DNA from: Cryptomeria japonica
Lineage: Eukaryota; Streptophyta; Pinopsida; Cupressales; Cupressaceae
DNA length: 64,000 bases
Assembly: GCF_030272615.1 (NCBI RefSeq)
Contig: NC_081409.1
Span: 246,945,502 to 247,009,501, forward strand
Direction of reading: 5' to 3'
In this document: positions 50,636 to 60,475 of the stretch, one piece after another
Layout: every line of letters begins with the position of its first letter
Numbering within the stretch: the first letter of the stretch is position 1
The notes under the pieces: generated by a model
What the model was told of the DNA's origin: nothing
What the model saw: the letters and a program-made list of their open reading frames with translations, nothing else
Databases searched by the model: none
Translations under genes and position numbers: made by a program

Positions 50636-51152
50636 AGATCATGTGCATTAGACATCCTCATATCCTAAGAGGAAACCTGACGTAGAGCAATGCTTGCATA
50701 TAAATGAAGACCAACATAAGAAATGCGAACAACATCAAAATGACCTACATTTTCAAGAGTTGTTAATCAGCCCATAAAAACATGATGACAAATGGAGAGG
50801 TGGGATTATATCGAGTGTACCCACTATGTTGACGCAAAAATCATAATGGAATAGTGTTGTATTGAATAAAAAAGACCCACATTAGCATAAAGGTTGTATG
50901 ATCATTATTTGAAATGAAATGCATGATAATAAATGAAGACATCAGATTAATGAAGATGTAGGATTATATAAATTATATCGAGTGTACCCGTTACATGCAT
51001 GCAAAAATCGTGATGCAATAGTAATGTTCATCAAAGTAGACCTGCATCTTTAACACATTCTTAATATACATATAACAAACTTGAATATTGAGGTTTTATG
51101 ATCATTATTTGAGACAAAATACATGATAAAAAAAAGAGATAATAAAGACCTA
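50636..51152. other. Spacer with a ~170-bp imperfect duplication
   Basis: TATCGAGTGTACCC followed by GCAAAAATC and later GATCATTATTTGA occurs near 50808-50915 and again near 50977-51105. It lies directly downstream of the minus-strand open frame. Confidence 0.6.
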
Positions 51153-51632
51153 CTACTCAAGTGTTCTTGAAGGGTCATATCTTTGCTTAAGAGTATCTAA
51201 TATTGCTTCATTATCAATACTAGTCACTGTCCATAGCTCTTTTCTCTTTGGTCTTGCTTCATTCTTCAACAACTTGAAATTTGTAGCTACTATAAGGTGT
51301 GAATATATGAGAATGGTTTTGTGTCTCTTGTAGTCTTGAAATGCAGGTATGCCATTATTTCTAATCATGTATGTTCGCAACCAAGTTCCTACAACAACAA
51401 TTGAACCTGTAGGATGTGTGAACCCATCATCATCTATCACCGGCTGTGTTAGCTTCTTCTTTCCTTGTACACATTGTTCCAACCAATAGTATGATCTCTC
51501 TTCATTCCCCTATGGTGCAACCACTGAAAAAACATGTCTTGGTTGTAGAAGATCTGAAAGACACTCATATTGAACTGAAATTTCTATGTCATCATTTGAC
51601 ATGGATATTGTTTGAGATAAATGAGTTAGATA
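51153..51632 (-). pseudogene. Minus-strand coding-like frame, unrecognised
   Basis: Reading leftward from 51632 the frame is open to a stop at 51153 except for one TAG at 51510-51512. Legible parts include MSNDDIEISVQYECLSDLLQ, YYWLEQCVQGKKKLTQPV, DDDGFTHPTGSIVVVGTWLR, FQDYKRHKTILIYSHLIVA and WTVTSIDNEAILDTLKQRYD. The composition is that of a soluble globular protein and unlike the tandem-repeat by-products nearby. No ATG with good context starts the longest uninterrupted part, so it may be an exon. I do not recognise the family. It is the best coding candidate on the right side of the 7.3-kb insertion. Confidence 0.5.
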
Positions 51633-51823
51633 TTATGGAATCCACATATCAACCCACTCACTTGAATCGCACTGATGCCAATCACACTAAATACAACTTT
51701 GACAAAAATAAGCCAACTCTCATGTTCAAATTGTCTATTTACTTGCATCTGATCTACGAAATGAATGCATCTTTGAAAAATCTTTAATTATTTGACAATC
51801 CAATCTGTCTCCCACTGTGCCCT

Positions 51824-54800
51824 CCTAAATATCAGAAGAATTGTTATTTTGTTATTGATGAAGGTGTGGCAGATGATGAGTCTGATAAGGGAATTTTAGG
51901 AGATGAATGGGTGTTTATTGCTATCAAGGAAGATGATCTGGTGACTCTTGATTCTACTAGATGCATTAACGAGGAGAAAGCTTTGGCTGCTAAAGTTGAA
52001 GAAAAATATGAATGGGTTATTGATAGTGGTTGCTCACGACATATGAAAGGTGATAAAAGTAAGTTTGTGAGTATGAAAAAGTATGATGGTGGTGTAATAA
52101 GATTTGGAGATGGAAAAGCTTGTATAATCCACGGTAGAGGTTTCATTTCTCTTGATGGTAAGCATAACACTAATGCTGTTTTATATGTTGAAGGTATAAA
52201 GAATAATCTTTTGAGTGTTGGATAGATGGTTGACAAGGGTTATGATTTGAAATTCAAGAATGACAAGTGTAAGATCTTGAGTAGCTCCACAATTGAGATT
52301 GCATCAGGTACAAAGACTAAAGGTAATATCTTTCACTTGAATGCTGGTTGCAAAAGTTGTTTGATTGCTTAGATTGATGAAAGTTGGTAATGGCATAGAA
52401 GGATGTGTCATGTAAACTTTGTTTGCATGATTAAGATAAGTTCTACTCAAGCAGTGAGAGATCTTCCTAAGTTGGTAAAGCCTACTAATCCAGTATGTAA
52501 GGAATGCCAATTAGGGAAGTAGACAAGAGTTAATTTTAAAAGAAAACAATATACTTCTAATGGAATATTGGATCATGTGCATATTGATTTGTGTGGTCCT
52601 TATAGAGTGAGAAGCTTGTAGGTGACATGTACTTTATGCTGCTGATTAATGACTATTCAAGGATGATGTGGGTTACTTTCTTAAGGGAGAAGTCTGAAGC
52701 CTTGGAGAAGTTAAAGATATTCAAAGCCATGGTTGAGACTAAGATTGGATTGAAGCTGAAGTATCTGAGATCTAACAGAGGTGGTGACTTCACTTCCGGT
52801 GAGTTTAATTCTTTTTGTGAAGAGTATGGGGTGAAGAGACATTTATCTCCTCCACGAATGCCTAAACAAAATGGTGTTGTAGAGAAGAAGAATAAAACAA
52901 TTCTGGAAGGTGCTAGAACCATGATGATTGAAGGAAATCTTTTTCATATCTATTAGAGAGAAGCTGCGAGTATTGTTGTATACACTCTTAACCGAGTTCA
53001 TATCAAAGATGATACTAGTAAGAATCCTTATGAGTTATGGTTGGGTCATGTTCCTATAGTTAGATATTTAAAAAATTTTGGTATTAAATGCTATATCAAA
53101 AGAGTTGAAGATCTAGGGCAGTTTGATGCTAGAAGTGATGAAGGAATGTTTCTTGGTTATTTTACTAAGAGCAAGGCCTACCGATGTTATAATAAGAGAT
53201 TGAGAAAGATGGTTGAGAGTGTTAATGTGAATGTCATTGAAGGAAATGAGAGACAAATCAGATCTTGTAGATATGATTCAGATGATCAGGATGTTGGTTC
53301 AGATAAAGGAAAGCAAGTGAAGACCCAAAACCTAATTCAGATTGCTCCTGAAAAGTGTGAGAATGAATCGAAGGTAGAAATGCTAGTGTAGAAGAAAGAG
53401 CTCAAGAGTCTACAAATCAAGAAAAACCTAAGACTCCTAGGTATGTAAGGTTGAATCATTCAAAGAATCAGATCATAGGTGATAAGAATAGAGGTGTGAT
53501 GACTAGGAGAATAACTGCTGAAGAGTATTGCTTGATTTCTAAGATTGAACCTAAGGATGTTAGTGAAGCTTGTAAAGATGAAAATTGGGTTAAAGTAATG
53601 GAAGAAGAATTGACCTAGATTGAAAAGAATACTACATGGAATCTTGTTCCCAGACCTAAGGATAAAAATGTAATTGGAACTAAATGGGTGTTTCAGAATA
53701 AGTTGGATGAGAAAGGTGAAGTTGTTAGGAACAAAGAAAGACTTGTTTGAAAGGGTTATTCTTAGATAGAAGGAATTGATTTTGAGGAGAATTTTGCTCC
53801 AATAGCTAGAATTGAAGTTGTTAGATTACTTCTTGCTTATGTTGCTTACAAAGATTTCAAATTGTATTAGATGGATTTCAAGTTAGCCTTTCTTAATGGT
53901 GAGCTAGAAGAGGAAGTTTATATTGAGCAACTATATGGATTTCAGTTGACAGATTAGAAAGATATATGGTTTGCAGGTTGAAGAAAGCACTGTATGAATT
54001 GAAGCAAGCCCCAAGAGCTTGGTATTCCAGATTGGATAAGTATTTGATGAATCTTGAATTCAATAAAGGTACTTCTGATAGTAATCTGTACTTCAAGATT
54101 GATAATCATGATAACATCTTAATTGTTGAAGTTTTTGTTGATGATATTATTTTGGTGGAAATGATGGTTTGTGCAAGAAGTTTGTTGATGATATGCAGAA
54201 TGAGTTTGAGATGTCTATGATTGGTGAGATAAAATTCTTTTTGGGATTGCAAATTACTCAGTTGGATAAAGGTAGTTTTATATAATAGTCTAAGTATGTG
54301 AAGTAATTGTTGAAGAAGTTTGGTTTAGATGATTCAAAGCTAGTTGGTACACCTATGGTGACCATATGTAATTTGACAAAGGATGATGACTCTCCAAAAG
54401 AAAATCAAACTAGATACAGATCTATGATTGGTGGATTGTTGTATTTGACTCATAATAGACTAGATATTATGAATGTTGTTTGTCTTGTTTCTATATTTCA
54501 AGCTGATCCTAAGGAATCTCATGTTGTTGCAGTGAAAAGAATTTTCAAATATTTGAAAGGGACAGTTAATTTTGGTTTGTGGTATCCTAAAGATGATGAT
54601 TTTACTTTGAGTACTTTTACTAATGTTTTGGGCAGGTGATGTTGATGACAAAAAGAGTGCTAATGGTGGTGCATTTTTCTTGGGTAAGAGATTGGTTTCA
54701 TGGATGAGTAAGAAGAAAAATGTAATTTCTTTATCTATTGTAGAAGATTAATACATTGTTGTTGTTAGCAATTGTACTTAGGTGGTATGGTTGAAGCAGA

Positions 54801-55084
54801 TGCTAAAGGATGTCAAAGTTATTTTTGATGAGCCTATTGCTATATATTATGATAATTCAAGTGCTATCAATATTTCTAAGAATCCAGTGTTGCATTCAAA
54901 GGCTAAGCATATATCAATCAAGTTTCATTTCTTGAGAGAGAAGGTGAATGAGAAGGAGGTTAGATTGGAGTATGTATCTACAAAGGAACATATTGCAGAT
55001 ATCTTCACGAAGCCTTTGCCTAAGGATACTTTTGAGTATCTCAAAGAGAAGCTAGAGGCGATTTTCCCTCTTGATGAGAACTAA
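51824..55084 (+). pseudogene. copia-2 end of gag and pol: protease, integrase, RT, RNase H
   Basis: Protease motif WVIDSGCSRHMKGDK lies near 52015, with the Cys that copia-1 has lost. Integrase zinc-binding residues are near 52385-52510 (WHRRMCH and CKECQLG). The core has HIDLCGP, RSNRGGDF (the second catalytic Asp is now Asn) and GVVEKKN. Reverse transcriptase shows [42 protein letters not shown] and FVDDII. RNase H is complete in length, with LYYDNSSAI-like IYYDNSSAINISKNP and YVSTKEHIADIFTKPLPKD. Stops (for example 52223, 52954) and frameshifts (near 52600, 53390, 53965, 54150, 54630) break it. It ends with TAA at 55082. Confidence 0.95.
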
Positions 55085-55467
55085 GATGCATGGATTTGCA
55101 TCAATCCGGTGAACTTCATAGAGATATCATGTGATCTGCATTGATGAGTGAGGCTTCTACTCAGGGGGAGTAGTCAGTATTGTGGTTTAGATGTTCAGTT
55201 GTAAGATGAGTGTGTTTGGCCAAAGGGGGGAGAGAGTCATGTTTTGCATATGTACCTTTTGCATTGATGTCAAAGGGGCAGAGAGTCATGTGAAAATCTA
55301 TGTAATAACCTAAGGGGGAGAAGAGCATGTAAAAAAATGCTATATCATGTTCTAGATCTCAGGGGAGATTGTTGAGAGTTATGGAGAGATTGTTGGTTGT
55401 TGATTTCTTTCTTTGCATTGACTGTTTGTCATATTCATATGTTGCCATCAATGCCAAAGGGGGAGAT
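55085..55467 (+). other. copia-2 3' untranslated region with repeated polypurine tracts
   Basis: Purine tracts resembling AAAGGGGGAG occur near 55165, 55225, 55273, 55312, 55360 and 55456. The last (AAAGGGGGAGAT, 55456-55467) abuts the 3' LTR and is identical to that of copia-1. Confidence 0.88.
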
Positions 55468-56815
55468 TGTTGGATATTGTTGAGAAGTTTGTTGCAATGA
55501 TGTGTTGTCATTAATGTCAACATATTCCTCTGTGTATTCCAGTGTTGCAGTCAGATTGGATGAGTTGGTTTGGCCGGTGTGTTGCAGATGAGTTGTTGTG
55601 GATTAAAGGGTTTTGAGATAAGTATCTCTAGTTGATTCATTTTAGGTTTCAGAGGTCCGCATGATGATTTGATTGAATTATGAGATCTGGTATTAAGGTT
55701 GTTTTTTCAGTTGTTTGTGTTGATTAGTGTTCAGGATTTTTCTCTGTATTGCTTTGGAATTGTAATATCTTGGTTTGTGGATTTTGTAGAGTGTTTGGGA
55801 TGTTCATATGTGTCCTTAATTTAGATGGTTCGTGATTTGGAGGTCTGCAAGTTAGTTTGACAGTCAGTATAGTTGGTGTTCTTGAGGTTCGGTATAATGA
55901 TGATGAAGATTATAGTAAATGGTGATGTTGCGGTTGTTGTTGCGGTAATTCATGATGCTTGTGGATGTTTCTAGATCATGTTCTATCCACGTTGATGCTT
56001 TGCATTGATCGTTGTGCTCGTTGTGGATGATTTTTTTGATATGTTCGTGTTATGCGATGTTCTTGGCCGATAGGATGATTGTAGAGTGTTGTAGATGTTC
56101 GTGGCATAATTGTTGAAGGCGTTTCATGTTTGAGGTGTTTGTTTAGGTCCATACTATGTCTTAGCCAACATTGTTTTGGTCCACATATATTTTTGTAGCA
56201 TGTGTGGTTATATTTTTGTAATGTGCGATGAGTGTTGAGCTGACCTTGAAATATAGATTGATGATTTTTATTAATATATGTAATAGTCATGTGAGATGTA
56301 TCCGCATGTGCAAACAATGATTTGATCTTTTAGTAGTAGAGGAGAAGTGCGAAGAAGTGTGAATAAGTGTGAAAGAGTAGAATTTGTGTTATGTGCTTAA
56401 CCGGAACTGTAACCAGACATGAGAGATGCTATTTCATCAGTTCATGATACCCCGGATGTAATTCGAATGTTTTTGTAAGGCAACGAGTCTTTCCAAGGGT
56501 TGCAGCCCTTCTTGTTATGTGATTTGAGTAGTTAGCTCTAGGAAGTGTGCCTAAATGCATGTGTATTCCCCATTGTAATATTTTATTTACTCTTAACAAA
56601 GTATTATCTCATTGTGGGTAGGTTCCCACCATGGTTTTTCCCTTAACCAAGTTTTCCACATCAAAAATCTTGGTGTTATGTGTGTTATTGATGTGGTGTT
56701 AAGTTGTGCTTTCATTGTTAATTATCAAATCTGAAATTGAGTTTGAATTAAGTGAAGTTTTGTGAGCAAACTGATTCACTCCCCCTGCTCTCATTTTGCT
56801 GCATTGTTGCCAACA
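55468..56815 (+). repeat. copia-2 3' LTR, intact length
   Basis: It starts TGTTGGATATTGTTGAG and ends TTGCCAACA. It is 1348 bp with no insertion. CCACCATGGTTTTTCCC lies near 56628. It serves as the template for recognising the three pieces of the 5' LTR. Confidence 0.97.
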
Positions 56816-57680
56816 AACCCTTCATTAGTTGATAGTTACCCCCCCCAAGTTTTGGCTGATTTTGACTATGTTGTAAACTCTTCTTTGGTTGATAGTCTGC
56901 TTATGGTTGACAAGGATGGGTTGTCTCTTGGTGCTATCATTTTAAAGGTTACACACCTTGTTGGTCACTTGGATTGCTCAAATATCAAGGGTTGGAAAAA
57001 TAATCTTGTTGGCGGTTAATTGGGCCCTCTGGTCCTTGAGGCTGCCCCATAATATATTGACTTGGATGAAGGAATTTCCATTATGCTTCCCAACTCTATA
57101 GTGAACAAAATCCTCTCCTTCATGAATGAATCTTTGGTTGGAATTTTATTTATTTATTTTTATCAAACATTGATACAAATCATTGTGGGTCATGCACAAA
57201 ATGAAAAATTAAAGGAATTTTCACCAAAAATGCCATATTAGGTGGCTTCTTCCATTTTAATTTTACATGTGAAGAAGTTCTTACCACCATCCTTACAAAT
57301 TGGTACCTTGGTCTTATAGAAAAAATAACACGTCTCTATGTGGTTAGAAGCTGGGTTTTGACCTAGTTGTAGGCCTATACAAGATAACTCCAGTCTGAAT
57401 CTACTTACGTGGTCCGCCTTTAGCGTTCTGAGATGATCTTTTTTTTAAATTGATTGGTAACACATTTGGACACTTTGTCTCTATTGATGAAGTTACTAAA
57501 GATAAATCTAAGTTAGTTTTTGCTTGCTTCTATGTGAATGTAGATATCAACAAAAATCTTCCTAATTTCATTTCCCTCTAGTCAAAATTAGGAAAATGGA
57601 CCCAACCCATTCAGTATCTTTTCCAAAACTGATCTAAATCTTGCCATCTTGTTTCCATCACATCCTGTTTATTTAGTTTA
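56816..57680 (+). pseudogene. LINE ORF1, middle part with DUF4283-like region
   Basis: After the AACCC duplication the frame continues SLVDSYPP, VNSSLVDSLLMVDKDG and DCSNIKGWKNNLVGG. Further on are NEKLKEFSPKMPY and ILHVKKFLPPSL, then FGHFVSIDEVTKDKSKLVFA and VNVDINKNLPNFISL at about 57465-57580. This series matches DUF4283, the nucleic-acid-binding N-terminal region of plant LINE ORF1 proteins (typically followed by GxxxxVDxxTxxxxRxxFARxCVExDL). Several frameshifts and stops are present. The zinc knuckle expected next is absent; unassigned DNA begins near 57690. Confidence 0.75.
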
Positions 57681-59879
57681 GCCTAATCACTGGATTATTA
57701 TACTAATTGTTTAAATGAGAACAATTAGATAATGATTTATTTATGTTAATTATTGTTTGAATGGTTATGCTAACAATTAATTGTGCAAGTGTGACAAGAA
57801 TCGTTGACATGCTTTTGGGTTGGATAGAGTGTATCATTGGGGAAAAGGTTCAAGCCAATGGAGGTAACTTGATAAGATTGAATTAACACACACCCAGATA
57901 GACTCATTTAGTTAGGTTGCATGTGTGTGAATAGGATTAGGATTAGGTATTTCAAGTTTCAATATTTGAATAATTAAATTATTTATAAATGATGCATAAA
58001 TATATTTGTATGAAAATAAATTATCCTTATATAAATTTGGGCTAATAAATAATTGGAAAGCTTGGATCATCAAAATGAACCAAACGAAATTAGACTTGAT
58101 ATGAAAATATAAATAACATTCTCTATTATTTATTATTATTAGACGAAAATAAATTTAAAATTAAATAAATAACATTAAATTATAATAATATTACTAGTAA
58201 AGAAATATAATCAATATTATATTAACCATTACTATATTTAAAAAAATAATAATATATAAATATTCCGTTTTTTAATATTATTCTAAAAACAAACAAAGAG
58301 AAATGATTTTAAAAGAAATGAAAATCAAATAGACTCATCTGAGCCTATAAGTTTACCATAAGGTTTTATGTTGGGTTGTTTGCAGCCTGGCAACAAAGGC
58401 AATTGGAACATCTGAGCCTATAGACAAACTGTTTCCTTATTTGACTTGGAGCACTGTCTTCTTCATTTAATTTTTTTTTCTTTTTTCTCTTATGTAATCC
58501 TTAAATGATAATGATAGTGGAGCCTCTGTAGGATAATGTTGGTTCCTTCATGTGTTATTATCTCACATGGTTAATCTGATCTCTATTGGTATAGATCTTA
58601 TTTCTTTCCAAAATTTAGAAAATAAAACAATTTGGCCATTGCATGAGCTCTCTGTATATTTTGGGAGTTAAGCCCTTGACATCTTGTGTAATAAATATTT
58701 CAACTATAGGAACCTTTTCTTCCAATAGAATACTGGGTTGTGTTCTTTATTCTTTTACCTTTCCAGAACATATTGAAGTTCTGAGTTTGGCTAAGGGACA
58801 TAAAAGTTATGGGTACTTAAACGCTGTCCTTTTGCTGCAAACTGCAGATTTAAAATTGTTAAATGCTGTTTCTTGAATTCAAATGTTTATAGTCATTATT
58901 TACATAGGTTGCTTATGTATGGTTACAGTCCTCTGTTGGTTATCTTTCATTTATATTGAGTGATAACCTACTACAAATCACATCACGAGGGGAAAAAACA
59001 CTTTGTTTCCTATATCATCTAATAGTGAATGGATCTAGGAGGTTATATTGTGTGGTGGAAACTAATATGAAAATATTATTATCTTGGAACATATTAGAAT
59101 TAACTGAAAGAGATGAATATGAGATACATTCTTCACTTCTATTGGATATCAAGAATATCACAGTGTGAAGATTTAATATTTGATGTTATAAATATTGAAT
59201 AACAATCATTACATTCATAAGTGCATTGTTTTAGTTGATTTAATTCCCTTTCATAATATGTTATCGATAGTTGAGTGAATTAGATACGCGTTGCATTGAG
59301 CATGAAGGTATGCTAGAGCTTGTTAGTGATTCATGTAACGAATTAGATTTTATCATGCATGTAGATCACATCTTGCTAGATCCTTTGTGATGGGTTGGGC
59401 TTCTCTAATGAGGTAGCACGAGGAAGCTAATTATGTTTCATGGTAGGGTGGATATCACCTTGATGATGCTCTCTCTCGTCTACTTCAGGCTATGAAGGAA
59501 ACATATGAAGGTTTGTAATGTAAGTGTTAATGTAATTACCACTATCAAACGTGCTATAAAGAGTAGATGGCTTTTATAGAATACACATCCTTCTCTTGTG
59601 ATTTTGAGTGTAGTTCACGATGTGGTGTATGAACCTGTAGCATAAATACTTGCATTTTATAAGTTATGCCAAGTGTGGTAAAATGGCTTGTACAAATAGT
59701 AATGATTATGGTACAATTTAAAGTATGTTTAAATTAAAAGTAATTTTTTATTTTTTTTACTATTAGTCCAATATTTGTCTTCTTAACTTTAGATTATGTT
59801 TACTTTAATCACTAATTGCCATATTTTATCAAGTGATTATCAATAGATGTTATTGTTTCAAACTGCAAAGCCCCAAATA
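57681..59879. other. ~2.2-kb AT-rich stretch within LINE ORF1, probable insertion
   Basis: Coding similarity to LINE ORF1 stops near 57680 and resumes near 59880, so foreign sequence is likely. 57690-58340 is very AT-rich. Around 58620-59160 composition changes, with open pieces such as GHKSYGYLNAVLLLQTADLK and TSRGEKTLCFLYHLIVNGSR that might be gene fragments. No terminal repeat or target duplication could be identified. Confidence 0.45.
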
Positions 59880-60475
59880 AGTAGACCCACAAGTTGAATA
59901 ACTCAACTCATCCACAAATGGAAGTGGAGGCTGACTACCTCTTTATTTATGAGCTTCTTAAAATAATGGAATCTCCACTTAAATAGACCTCTCTAAATCT
60001 TCTAGAGGTAAAACCCTCCCCACCCTTGCAGCAAGTTCCTATTGATATTTCTCAACTCTTTGATTCTATTGGTATCGTTGAGGATTGTGAGATCCCTAAC
60101 CCCACTATTGCTATTGTTGATCAAGGCTATGATACAAAGATTTTCCCCTTGGATGATGGGTTTCCCACTTCCCCACCACCTCCCAAGATATATCTTGTTG
60201 GATCCTCTCTCCATAATATTCACTTCTTATCTCTAGTAGTTTAGCCCCCTAGGGGTGTTGTTCTTTCTCTCAATGCTAGTTTGAGTGGTCATGTAGATGG
60301 GGATGGATGTACAACACCAAAATGGAAAACTAAGAACAAGAAGGTTGATATAGGGGTGGATTCTAAAGTTGGTAGACCCTCCCAACACCTAACAAGACAG
60401 AAGGAAGTAGTAAGAGAAATTGCAAATGTAAGGCATAAGACCTTGGATTCTACCACTACAAAGCACTGTAAATGA
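59880..60475 (+). pseudogene. LINE ORF1, C-terminal part
   Basis: Pieces such as QQVPIDISQLFDSIGIVE and DGFPTSPPPPKIYLVGSS lead into a basic segment with TPKWKTKNKKVDIG, KVGRPSQHLTRQKE and HKTLDSTTTKHCK, ending with TGA at 60473-60475. A lysine-rich GRPS segment before the ORF1 stop is usual in plant L1 elements. The stop overlaps the ORF2 start as ATGA. Confidence 0.7.

Larger units (their letters stand above)
44477..51823. mobile_element. 7.3-kb insertion of unknown class in copia-2 gag
   Basis: CCTAA stands at both ends (44472-44476 and 51824-51828). Joining the flanks at one copy restores an uninterrupted gag frame across the junction, so the boundaries are firm to within a few bases. 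The insert starts GGGTATTTGCAAG and ends CACTGTGCCCT. The ends show no convincing inverted or direct repeat; a 3-bp TAA duplication is an alternative reading. Inside, in order, are a 400-bp pure A/T tract, a decayed intron-containing gene, a ~357-bp tandem array, smaller repeats and a minus-strand open frame. No transposase motif, reverse transcriptase, helicase or LTR is recognised. Confidence 0.8.
33853..56815 (+). mobile_element. Ty1/copia LTR retrotransposon (copia-2), carrying at least three further insertions
   Basis: The 5' LTR begins at 33853 (TATTGGATATTG, the usual TG mutated to TA). The 3' LTR is 55468-56815. AACCC stands on both sides (33848-33852 and 56816-56820) as a 5-bp target duplication. 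Two insertions lie in the 5' LTR and one in gag. With insertions and duplicate target sites removed, the 5' LTR pieces sum to 476+669+203 = 1348 bp, exactly the length of the 3' LTR. The internal region is then about 4.56 kb, normal for copia. Gag-pol is broken by stops and frameshifts. Confidence 0.96.

Noticed and set aside
44477-51823. Helitron
   Set aside because: The insert shows a CCTAA duplication, lacks a TC start and CTRR end at the borders, and shows no Rep/helicase sequence.
44477-51823. PIF/Harbinger element with TAA duplication
   Set aside because: TAA at both borders would fit, but the ends do not form inverted repeats of the expected length and no DDE transposase is visible. 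Kept only as an alternative.
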